Shown here: piece by piece, positions 7,128 to 13,289 of the stretch | Numbering within the stretch: position 1 is the stretch's first letter | Layout of the letters: each line of letters starts with the position of its first letter | DNA from: Clostridium sp. CAG:575 | Lineage (GTDB): Bacteria; Bacillota; Clostridia; TANB77; CAG-508 | Length of the DNA stretch: 18,080 bases | Assembly (NCBI GenBank): GCA_000435535.1 | Contig: FR884553.1 | Span: 1 to 18,080 of the forward strand | Direction: 5' to 3' | Notes under the pieces: generated by a model | Told to the model about the DNA's origin: nothing | The model's input: only the letters and a program-made list of their open reading frames with translations | Database searches by the model: none | Made by a program: the position numbers and the translations under genes

Positions 7128-7776
7128 TTGTTACATCTCCATTTCCACTAACAGGTATTGAATCCCCTAAATATGTAGATTCAGGTTTAAAAATACATTT
7201 TATAAAATCTTTGTTTCTTGCTAATATTTCTCTACATTCTCTGTATGTTGCTCCTACATATTGGCGTGGATCTGAATTTACTCCATAAGCTTCTAATCCT
7301 AATTGATTTGCTATATATATAGCTCTGTATAAATGATATTTTTGCGTTACTATAATTATTTTATTTGCCTCAAATACTTCTTTTGCTCTATATATACTTT
7401 CATACGAAGAAAATCCAGCATGGTCCATAAAAATATCTTCTGAAGGTACCCCATTTTTTATAGCATATTCTTTCATTACATTTACTTCGTCGTACTCTTT
7501 TCTTCCATGGTCTCCACTCATTATTAGCTTTTTAGCTACTCCATTTTTGTATAATGCAATTCCTTCATTTAATCTATCTTCTAGCATTGGACTTGGCTTG
7601 TCTCCCCAAATTCCTGCTCCTAATATAATAATGCAGTCTATATCTTTTATTGATGAATATTCATTATCTGTAATTATTTGTTTTTTAGTTGATATTTTTA
7701 CATATGTATTTATTCCCAAAATTGCTATTATTAAAATAATTATAATAGCTAATATATATAGTAGTATATTTTTCAT
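7117..7776 (-). CDS. sanA: SanA/YdcF-type DUF218 membrane-anchored protein
   Basis: The start is the ATG at 7776 (MKNILLYIL), which follows a GAAGAGGT ribosome site; an upstream in-frame ATG overlaps that site. The 219-aa product has one N-terminal membrane helix (residues ~3-24) and then a DUF218 domain: IIILGAG, PSPMLEDRL, LYKNGVAKKLIMSGD, YDEVNVMKEYAIKNGVP, MDHAGFSSYES and VTQKYHLYRA, all characteristic of SanA-type proteins. In E. coli SanA affects vancomycin exclusion at high temperature, and related ElyC affects envelope carbon-lipid metabolism; the biochemical activity is not settled. Probably first gene of the run sanA-tag-copZ-copA. The symbol indicates family resemblance, not proven orthology. 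Confidence 0.85.
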   Translation of the reverse strand: MKNILLYILAIIIILIIAILGINTYVKISTKKQIITDNEYSSIKDIDCIIILGAGIWGDKPSPMLEDRLNEGIALYKNGVAKKLIMSGDHGRKEYDEVNVMKEYAIKNGVPSEDIFMDHAGFSSYESIYRAKEVFEANKIIIVTQKYHLYRAIYIANQLGLEAYGVNSDPRQYVGATYRECREILARNKDFIKCIFKPESTYLGDSIPVSGNGDVTNDK

Positions 7777-7802
7777 TTTATACCTCTTCATTTTTTAAAA
7801 TT

Positions 7803-7831
7803 ACAATAACATATTTTTTTATAATATTCAA
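7803..7831 (-). promoter_or_regulatory. Promoter of the sanA-tag-copZ-copA run
   Basis: Minus strand: -35 TTGAAT (7826-7831), 17-nt spacer, -10 TATTGT (7803-7808) preceded by TGT (extended -10). It sits back to back with the recombinase promoter, 3 bp from the latter's -35. Confidence 0.5.
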
Positions 7832-7834
7832 TAC

Positions 7835-7863
7835 TTGTTTCTATTTTTTTTTTAGTATATAAT
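7835..7863 (+). promoter_or_regulatory. Promoter of the tyrosine recombinase gene
   Basis: Plus strand: -35 TTGTTT (7835-7840), 17-nt spacer containing a long T-run, perfect -10 TATAAT (7858-7863). Only about 20 nt separate the expected start site from the start codon. Confidence 0.6.
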
Positions 7864-7889
7864 ATATAAAAAAATGGAGAGTGAAACTT

Positions 7890-8873
7890 ATGATAAATCA
7901 TGAAGATAATCCGGATTACCTAAATTCATTTTTAGATTATTCAATAACTATATTAAATAAATCGCCTAATTCTATTAAAGAGTATAACTACGACCTAGCA
8001 ACATTTTTAAAATTTATAAAAATTAGATTCGGTTTAACAAAAGAAGTGGATTTTTCAAAAATCACAATAAAAGATATACCCTTAGATGTTATAAAACAAA
8101 TAAAATTAGATGATATTCATGCTTTTTTAAGTTATCTTACTAATACTTACCATAGTAAATCTGCAACCCGTGCAAGAAAAGCATCTAGTATCCGTGTTTT
8201 TTTTAACTATCTTGCTGCAAAAGCCAATTTAATAGAAATTAATCCAGCTCAAAATTTAGAAACTCCAAAATTAGATAGAAGACTTCCAAAATATTTAAGC
8301 TTAGATGATAGTAAAAAATTATTGGCAGTTACTGCTGATGATGATAATAGAAATGCTAAAAGAGATTATGCTATGATTACTTTGTTTTTAAATTGTGGCA
8401 TGCGTTTAGCTGAATTAGTTGGCATTAATATAAATGATATAGATTTTAATGAAAATAAAATGACTGTTATTGGTAAAGGTAATAAGGAGAGGACAGTATA
8501 TCTTAATAAAGCTTGTATTAAAGCAATAAATGAATACCTAACAGTTCGTCCAAAAGAAGGTATTAAAACTGATAAACAAAATTCAAAAAAAGCTTTATTT
8601 TTAAGTGAAAGAAAAGAACGTATCAGTAGAAGAACTGTTCAGTATATTGTTGACAAAGAATTAATGAAGGCTGGTTTTGATTCCAAAAAATATTCTGTAC
8701 ATAAATTAAGGCATACAGCAGCTACTCTTATGTATCAGTATGGACAAGTGGATATTAGAGCTTTACAAGAAATTTTAGGCCATGAGAGCATTTCTACCAC
8801 AGAAATTTATACTCACGTTGCAAACGAACAAGCACGTGATGCAATAGAAAAGAATCCACTTTCTAATATATAA
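7890..8873 (+). CDS. Tyrosine recombinase, XerC/XerD-like
   Basis: The ATG at 7890 is chosen because GGAGAG ends 9 nt upstream; a GTG at 7881 directly abuts that site. The 327-aa protein has an N-terminal SAM-like core-binding domain (residues ~10-110) and a C-terminal catalytic domain with the full active site: R172 (GMRLAEL), K196 (GKGNKERTV), H271 and R274 (HKLRHTAA), H298 (LGHES) and nucleophile Y307 (IYTHV). It should cleave and rejoin DNA, most simply as a chromosome-dimer-resolving Xer recombinase. No attachment sites, integrase-type arm-binding domain or phage genes are nearby, so a resident housekeeping role is favoured over a mobile element. It converges on the LysM gene and shares a terminator with it. 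Confidence 0.9.
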   Translation: MINHEDNPDYLNSFLDYSITILNKSPNSIKEYNYDLATFLKFIKIRFGLTKEVDFSKITIKDIPLDVIKQIKLDDIHAFLSYLTNTYHSKSATRARKASSIRVFFNYLAAKANLIEINPAQNLETPKLDRRLPKYLSLDDSKKLLAVTADDDNRNAKRDYAMITLFLNCGMRLAELVGININDIDFNENKMTVIGKGNKERTVYLNKACIKAINEYLTVRPKEGIKTDKQNSKKALFLSERKERISRRTVQYIVDKELMKAGFDSKKYSVHKLRHTAATLMYQYGQVDIRALQEILGHESISTTEIYTHVANEQARDAIEKNPLSNI

Positions 8874-8911
8874 AAAAGATAGTGTTTAGTATTATTCGAT
8901 TTTCCAATATT

Positions 8912-8956
8912 ATATAAAAAGTACATTCTTATAAATAAAGAGTGTACTTTTTATAT
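8912..8956. terminator. Bidirectional terminator between recombinase and LysM gene
   Basis: A ~19-bp stem (8912-8930 with 8938-8956, one T·G pair) with a 7-nt loop. The core GTACATTCTT/AAGAGTGTAC is flanked by A-run and T-run on either strand, the layout of a shared terminator for convergent genes. Confidence 0.85.
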
Positions 8957-8969
8957 TAAAAACCTAGTT

Positions 8970-9263
8970 TTAAAAAGTAGGAATTAATATTTTTTGACCA
9001 TTATACACATCAGCATTATCTAAGCTATTTATATTTTTTATTTCATATACTATAGTTCTTATATCCTTGCCTTTAAAATATGAATTTTCTTCTCTTTCTT
9101 TTATTGCAATTTCCCATAAAGTGTCTCCGTTATAAATATATTCTTCTTTATATTTTTTATTTGCATTTGAATATGTTTTATTAGAAAACATGACCATCAT
9201 CATTAATATAAAACATGCAATACTAATTGATTTTAAAAATTTCTTCTTATTTACTATTTTCAT
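8970..9263 (-). CDS. Small membrane-anchored LysM protein, candidate YneA-type SOS division inhibitor
   Basis: The 97-aa product has a basic N-terminus, one hydrophobic helix (residues ~11-29) and a C-terminal LysM domain (residues ~41-97: YIYNGDTLWEIA, DIRTIVYEIKNINSL, VYNGQKILIP), which binds peptidoglycan. The size and plan match Bacillus YneA (about 100 aa, TM plus LysM), which halts septation during DNA damage. The promoter holds a LexA-like box (9354-9367), which supports that reading; lexA itself is not in the window. The start follows a perfect AGGAGGT site. The alternative is an ordinary LysM cell-wall protein. LysM architecture is certain; the SOS role is inferred. Confidence 0.85.
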   Translation of the reverse strand: MKIVNKKKFLKSISIACFILMMMVMFSNKTYSNANKKYKEEYIYNGDTLWEIAIKEREENSYFKGKDIRTIVYEIKNINSLDNADVYNGQKILIPTF

Positions 9264-9319
9264 ATAATTACCTCCTGTAATGCAATATAATTAACATTGT
9301 AATATGTTATATATATTAA

Positions 9320-9331
9320 GAATGTTTGTTT
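9320..9331. promoter_or_regulatory. Second, weaker LexA-like site
   Basis: GAAT-GTTT-GTTT follows the GAAC-N4-GTTY layout with one deviation. It lies roughly 10-20 nt downstream of the expected transcription start of the LysM gene, where a bound repressor would also block transcription. Confidence 0.3.
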
Positions 9332-9345
9332 GCTTTACGAAATAT

Positions 9346-9374
9346 ATTATAAGCGAACATTTATTCTTTGTCAA
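9346..9374 (-). promoter_or_regulatory. Perfect consensus promoter of the LysM gene with LexA-like box in spacer
   Basis: Minus strand: -35 TTGACA (9369-9374), 17-nt spacer, -10 TATAAT (9346-9351), both hexamers exact. The spacer contains CGAAC-ATTT-ATTCT on the plus strand (9354-9367), matching the Gram-positive LexA consensus CGAAC-N4-GTTCG at all but two positions. A promoter this strong normally needs a repressor, and this is the expected operator position. Confidence 0.7.
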
Positions 9375-9410
9375 TACTTTTTTAAAAATATTTTAAATAA
9401 ATGTTCGCTT
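9351..9410. repeat. 15-bp inverted repeat sharing the LexA-like core
   Basis: AAGCGAACATTTATT (9351-9365) recurs exactly inverted as AATAAATGTTCGCTT (9396-9410), with 30 nt between. The first copy is the operator inside the LysM promoter; the second lies beyond its -35 and close to the stop of the 315-aa gene. It could be paired operators permitting looping, or a weak terminator hairpin. Confidence 0.65.
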
Positions 9411-9432
9411 TTATTTTTATAATAACGTTATT

Positions 9433-10380
9433 CTATTTCTTATGAATTCGTACATAATATGGCTTAATATCTAAATACTGGTTCATATATACTAAATTGC
9501 CATTAACATCAGTAACCTTTATATTAGGAAATGTTAATATCATTTTTTTATCTCCCCAATGTTTATATATAAAGTTTGATAATTTTTCATCATCATAGAT
9601 TTCGTGATATATATTTATAACCATTTCTTTGTTTGGCACATCTATATCATTTTTTGTAATCATTCTTATTAAGAAAAATCTCATTGCAATTCCTGTAATT
9701 ACACAGTCAATGAATAATAATATTGTAATAGTAACAGTTAAAATTCTTAATTTTTTTGTTGATATTTTTGTTTTTATCCAATCAAATAGTCTATCTATTT
9801 TCGGATTAAATGAAGCCATTAAATAAATTGCTAAAAATCCCCAAAATAGTGAAAAATAAACACATATTCTGCCATTAATATTTAATGGCATATCTGAATA
9901 ATCCCACCATTTTACATGTAATATCATTTCTCCAAATAAACTTACTAAGTATTCTATAACTGAACCTAAAATAAATCCTCCTATAAATAGTGAATTATAT
10001 TTTTTGCCATATTTATGTAAGAACATTATCATTATTGTTGCTCCAAGTCCATAAATTGAGCAAAATGGTCCATATAAAAAACTCTGTCTACTTTCCCATA
10101 CTCCTTTTGTTACTATTCCAAAAATAGTTTCTATTATATAACCTACAACACTATAAATAATAAAGTATGCTAAAATTCTCCATACAGTTAATCCCATTAT
10201 TGTAAAGTTTTTCTTTTGTTTTATATCTTTAGTTTCATTTTCTGTTTTAGTTTCTTTTATAATATCTAAGTTTTTATCAGTTTCCAAATTTGTTTTTACT
10301 TGATTTTTTTCTACATTTTTTGGCATCTCTACAATTTTCCTTGTATAATATATTTGGGTTTTTAAATTGGATTTACCCAT
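9433..10380 (-). CDS. CmpB-family integral membrane protein (putative ABC transporter permease, PF06541 type)
   Basis: The 315-aa protein starts with ~60 charged, lysine-rich residues, followed by about five membrane helices (roughly 67-88, 102-122, 130-152, 171-190, 211-231) and a ~75-residue soluble tail. The conserved blocks SRQSFLYGPFCSIYGLGA and EYLVSLFGEMILHVKWWDYS, then NINGRICVYFSLFWG, identify the family annotated as putative type-IV ABC permease; its transport substrate is unknown and there is no ATPase gene beside it. It begins 25 bp after pepF on the same strand and is probably co-transcribed. No good ribosome site precedes the ATG at 10380, so the internal ATG at residue 19 is a possible alternative. 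Confidence 0.8.
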   Translation of the reverse strand: MGKSNLKTQIYYTRKIVEMPKNVEKNQVKTNLETDKNLDIIKETKTENETKDIKQKKNFTIMGLTVWRILAYFIIYSVVGYIIETIFGIVTKGVWESRQSFLYGPFCSIYGLGATIMIMFLHKYGKKYNSLFIGGFILGSVIEYLVSLFGEMILHVKWWDYSDMPLNINGRICVYFSLFWGFLAIYLMASFNPKIDRLFDWIKTKISTKKLRILTVTITILLFIDCVITGIAMRFFLIRMITKNDIDVPNKEMVINIYHEIYDDEKLSNFIYKHWGDKKMILTFPNIKVTDVNGNLVYMNQYLDIKPYYVRIHKK

Positions 10381-10405
10381 AAACCATTTATTTAAATTTA
10401 TACCT

Positions 10406-12172
10406 TTAAATTAATTGCTTTAATTCTTCTATCTTTTGCTTATAAAATTCTATTGTTTTTTCATATGTTTCTTTGCTTTCTAAATCGACGCCTACCATCT
10501 TTAATAAATCTATTGATTTTTTACTACAACCTTGTTTTAACATATTTATATATTTTTCTGTAAATCCTTCTTCTTTATTTAAAATTTTTGTTGCAATTGC
10601 TATTGCAGCAGATACTCCTGTTGCATATTTATAAACATAAAAATCACTATAAAAATGTGGTATTCTTGCCCACTCATATTGAATATTTGTATCTATATTA
10701 ATATCATTTCCAAAGTATTTTTTATTTAATGAATAATATTCATTATTCAAATCTTCTGCTGATAGCATTTCTTGATTTTCTATTTTTTCGTGTACTATTT
10801 TTTCAAATTCTGCAAACATTGCTTGTCTAAAGAATGTTGCTCTTATCATTTCTAATAATTCATAAAGTAGCTCTGCTTTTTTCTTGTTATCTTTTTCATT
10901 TTTGATTTGATAATCACTTAATAAAATCTCATTTACTGTTGATGCCACTTCTGCTACCATTATTGTATAATTTGCATCAATTATTCCTTGTGTTTTATTA
11001 GAATAATATGAGTGCATACTGTGTCCTAATTCATGTGCTATTGTACTTACATCTCTCTTGCTATGTACGAAATTCATCAACACGAATGGATGAACTCCAT
11101 AAACTCCCATACTGTATGCTCCACCTCTTTTATTTGGCTTTGCTTCTACATCAATCCAATTATTATCGAATGCTTCTTTTAATTTATTAGTGTATTCTGT
11201 TCCTAATATTGATAATGCATTTAGCACTTCTTGTTTTGCTTCTTCAAATGTTATATGGTCTTTTCCTTCTTCAAATGGATTAACATATAAATCATACATG
11301 TGCATTTCTTGTAGTCCTAAAATTTTCTTTTTTAGTTTTAAAAATTCGTAATTTGTTTTTATATTTTCATCTATTGCTTCTATTAAGCTATTATAAACTT
11401 TTATGCTTGCGTCATCATTTATTACTGCTTCCTCTAATGCTGATTGATATTTCCTAATTTTAGCTGTTGTTGTTTTTGTTTTTACATTACTTATATAAAG
11501 TTCTGTAATTGTATTTATAAATTCACTATATTTTTTATACATCAAGTCAAATGCTTGTTTTCTTACTTTAGCATTTTGATTTTTTAAATATAATGTGTAA
11601 TTGCTATCTGTTAGTTCTACTTCTTTTCCTTCTTCATCTATTAATGTTCCAAATTTAAATTCTGCATTTGTTAGTATATCAAATGTGTTTTCAGAAGCGG
11701 AAAATACTTCTGAATAATTGGCAAGTAAATTTTCTTCTTCTTTGCTTAATATATGTTTTTTCTTTTCTAATATGTCTTTAATGTCTCTTTCATATGGTTT
11801 AAATTTGCTGTTTTCAGTTAAGTATTTTTCAATTTTATTTTCATCTGCATATGTTATTTCTGGTGTTATAAATGATGTTGCTACACTAAATTCTGTTCCT
11901 AAATTTTCTACCTCTTTAAATATTTTTATTCCTTCTTGATTTGACATATCTAAATGATATGTTAGCATTCCATATGAATATACTTTTTCAAATTTTTCTA
12001 GTGCTTCTTCATCTAATTTGTAACAGTTATATAAATTTTCTGGAGTATCACATAAAATACCTTGATATTTTTTAATCTCATTTAATAATCTTTTTATTTC
12101 TTCTTTTGTTTCTTCATATTTTTGCATACTTTGAAATATATCTTCTAGTTTCCAATTGTACTTTTCTTCCAT
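10406..12172 (-). CDS. pepF: Oligoendopeptidase F (M3B zinc metallopeptidase)
   Basis: The start is placed at the ATG at 12172 (MEEKYNWKLEDIF), preceded by AAAGGAAGGA; the frame stays open ~60 nt further without a credible ribosome site. The 588-aa product is the usual length for PepF, a cytoplasmic zinc enzyme that cuts oligopeptides. The zinc motif H380-E-L-G-H384 (TIAHELGHSMH) and the downstream glutamate near 408 (VAEVASTVNE) are present, as are family blocks GGAYSMGVYGVHPFVLMNF, HFYSDFYVYKYATG and the C-terminal KMVGVDLESKETYE. Probably first of a two-gene operon with the CmpB-family gene. Confidence 0.95.
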   Translation of the reverse strand: MEEKYNWKLEDIFQSMQKYEETKEEIKRLLNEIKKYQGILCDTPENLYNCYKLDEEALEKFEKVYSYGMLTYHLDMSNQEGIKIFKEVENLGTEFSVATSFITPEITYADENKIEKYLTENSKFKPYERDIKDILEKKKHILSKEEENLLANYSEVFSASENTFDILTNAEFKFGTLIDEEGKEVELTDSNYTLYLKNQNAKVRKQAFDLMYKKYSEFINTITELYISNVKTKTTTAKIRKYQSALEEAVINDDASIKVYNSLIEAIDENIKTNYEFLKLKKKILGLQEMHMYDLYVNPFEEGKDHITFEEAKQEVLNALSILGTEYTNKLKEAFDNNWIDVEAKPNKRGGAYSMGVYGVHPFVLMNFVHSKRDVSTIAHELGHSMHSYYSNKTQGIIDANYTIMVAEVASTVNEILLSDYQIKNEKDNKKKAELLYELLEMIRATFFRQAMFAEFEKIVHEKIENQEMLSAEDLNNEYYSLNKKYFGNDINIDTNIQYEWARIPHFYSDFYVYKYATGVSAAIAIATKILNKEEGFTEKYINMLKQGCSKKSIDLLKMVGVDLESKETYEKTIEFYKQKIEELKQLI

Positions 12173-12217
12173 TTTTATCCTTCCTTTCTCGTATATTAGG
12201 ATTTTATCCTTTTTTCT

Positions 12218-12246
12218 ATTGCATTTTACCATAAAAATTATTAATT
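12218..12246 (-). promoter_or_regulatory. Possible pepF promoter
   Basis: Minus strand: a TAGTCA element and a TAAAAT element (preceded by TATGG) separated by 17 nt, roughly 50 nt upstream of the start. The -35 match is only 3 of 6, so this is tentative. Confidence 0.3.
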
Positions 12247-12288
12247 GACTACATTTATTTATAAAAATGATGAGATTTAAAAAATAAC

Positions 12289-12331
12289 TGCAATTCGATA
12301 AGAAAATTATAATATTTTTTATCGAACTGCA
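12289..12331 (-). terminator. Terminator of dpaB
   Basis: Arms 12289-12301 and 12319-12331 pair over 13 bp on the minus-strand RNA, one pair being G·U; on the plus strand the same position is an A·C mismatch, which shows the intended orientation. The stem is followed by TTATTTTTT. Confidence 0.7.
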
Positions 12332-12361
12332 AAAATATTCTATTATAAAAATTATTCATCT

Positions 12362-12949
12362 CTACAATAAAATAGGCTCAATTTGTTCATTGTCTAATGC
12401 ATATTCTATTGTTTTAATTATATATTCAGAATCAAATACAATTGAACGTGGTTTAGTTATTGGGTTATCTTGTCTAAAAGGAACAAAATAATAATTTTTT
12501 CTATTAAGTAAATTTGCAATATTTACCGCATTAGCACCTAATCCATTATTAGTAGATGGAGCTATTACAACTGGTAAATTATTTCTTAAGTGAGATTTTA
12601 CTGCCATCGTAGCAGGTGTATCTATTATATCACATGCAAGTTTTGCCATTGTATTTCCAGAACAAGGGGCTACAATCATAATATCTGTAAGTGCTTTGGG
12701 GCCAATTGGTTCTGCTCCTTGTATTGTATGAATAATTTTCTTGCCGGTAATTGTTTCAATCTTATTTATAAAATCTTGTGCTTTTCCAAATTTTGTATCC
12801 ATCTTATAGCTGTTATATGACATAATTGGAATTATATCAGCACCTTTGTCTATAAGTTCTTTCATTTTAGGAATTGTTTTGCTAAAAGTGCAAAATGAGC
12901 CAGTTAAAACATATCCTATTTTTTTATCTTTTACATCCAAAATATACAT
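12362..12949 (-). CDS. dpaB: Dipicolinate synthase subunit B
   Basis: A 195-aa flavoprotein-like subunit that, with DpaA, makes dipicolinic acid, the spore-core compound. Matches to the DpaB (SpoVFB) family run throughout: KKIGYVLTGSFCTF, the nucleotide-binding loop VAPCSGNTMAKLA, HLRNNLPVVIAPSTNNGLG, and the terminal VPFRQDNPITKPRS with ALDNEQIEPILL. The usual partner dpaA is normally immediately upstream but is not in this window. The ATG at 12949 is only 2 nt from its GGAGG, unusually close; an in-frame ATT or TTG 2-3 codons later would be better spaced, so the exact start is uncertain. Expected to be expressed in the mother cell late in sporulation. Confidence 0.9.
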   Translation of the reverse strand: MYILDVKDKKIGYVLTGSFCTFSKTIPKMKELIDKGADIIPIMSYNSYKMDTKFGKAQDFINKIETITGKKIIHTIQGAEPIGPKALTDIMIVAPCSGNTMAKLACDIIDTPATMAVKSHLRNNLPVVIAPSTNNGLGANAVNIANLLNRKNYYFVPFRQDNPITKPRSIVFDSEYIIKTIEYALDNEQIEPILL

Positions 12950-12974
12950 TCCCTCCCTTCATTCGACATTTGTA

Positions 12975-12983
12975 TATTATATG
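12975..12983 (-). promoter_or_regulatory. Possible sporulation sigma-factor -10 element before dpaB
   Basis: CATATAATA on the minus strand fits the CATA-N3-TA form of sigma-K -10 elements and also resembles sigma-E ones. It lies between the upstream terminator and the dpaB start, the right place for a private dpaB promoter, but no matching -35 element was found. Confidence 0.25.
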
Positions 12984-12994
12984 AATAAAAAAAT

Positions 12995-13027
12995 AAAACT
13001 CTACCAAAAATAACTTGGTAGAGTTTT
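12995..13027 (-). terminator. Strong intrinsic terminator between the pilin-like gene and dpaB
   Basis: AAAACTCTACCA (12995-13006) pairs perfectly with TGGTAGAGTTTT (13016-13027), 9-nt loop. On the minus strand the stem is followed by TTTTATTTTTTTATT. It would end transcripts from the pilin-like gene and from the promoter at 13072-13100. Confidence 0.85.
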
Positions 13028-13028
13028 C

Positions 13029-13045
13029 GTCACATATAATGTGAC
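13029..13045. promoter_or_regulatory. Palindrome GTCACAT-N3-ATGTGAC, candidate operator
   Basis: A perfect 7-bp inverted repeat around ATA, lying about +20 to +36 relative to the start site expected from the promoter at 13072-13100. The inner 15 bp match the TCACAT-N3-ATGTGA palindrome in the promoter spacer at 2411-2425. A DNA-bound repressor here would act as a roadblock. Confidence 0.5.
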
Positions 13046-13071
13046 TATATGTTTAACCCTTCTCATATTGT

Positions 13072-13100
13072 ATTATAACACTTATTACATATTATGTCAA
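13072..13100 (-). promoter_or_regulatory. Perfect consensus promoter downstream of the pilin-like gene
   Basis: Minus strand: -35 TTGACA (13095-13100), 17-nt spacer, -10 TATAAT (13072-13077). It points toward dpaB but a strong terminator intervenes. Confidence 0.7.
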
Positions 13101-13124
13101 TAGATATGGAAATATTTGTATTTT

Positions 13125-13289
13125 TTAATTCTTACCTAAAATATATGGTAATGCTGTTGTTCCATCTCCACTTGCTATGTAAACTCCATCGTTCATTACT
13201 ACTACAGGGCGGATACCCCAACAATATCTATATACATCATTATTAATAAGCCCTTTGAAACCTCCACTTATAGCATAAATTTTTTCACT
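13125..13289 (-). pseudogene. Frame-shifted C-terminal tail of the pilin-like protein
   Basis: This 54-codon frame (SEKIYAISGG, YRYCWGIRPVVVMNDGVYIAS, ending LPYILGKN) continues the pilin-like protein after its premature TGA. YWLAS followed some 20-30 residues later by GIRPVV is a recurring C-terminal arrangement in clostridial surface proteins, so the two parts belong together. Removing one G from the GGG at 13290-13292 would fuse ...YWLASANR to SEKIYAIS.... It has no start or ribosome site of its own. Confidence 0.7.

Larger units (their letters stand above)
12985..13065 (-). ncRNA. Candidate small RNA or attenuated leader upstream of dpaB
   Basis: A perfect sigma-A promoter (13072-13100) should start transcription near 13065. 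The first ~80 nt contain a 17-bp palindrome (13029-13045) and then a 12-bp terminator hairpin followed by a T-rich run, ending about 35 nt before dpaB. The unit could therefore release a discrete ~80-nt RNA. No known riboswitch consensus was recognised. No open reading frame of note lies inside it. Confidence 0.35.

Noticed and set aside
7890..8873. Tyrosine recombinase considered as a phage or island integrase
   Set aside because: No direct-repeat attachment site, tRNA gene, excisionase or phage gene is present; domain plan and size fit a Xer-type protein.
12985..13065. Leader before dpaB considered as a T-box, purine, preQ1 or guanidine riboswitch
   Set aside because: No T-box GGTGG-type or specifier features and none of the conserved loops of these aptamers were seen; the region is also short for most aptamers.
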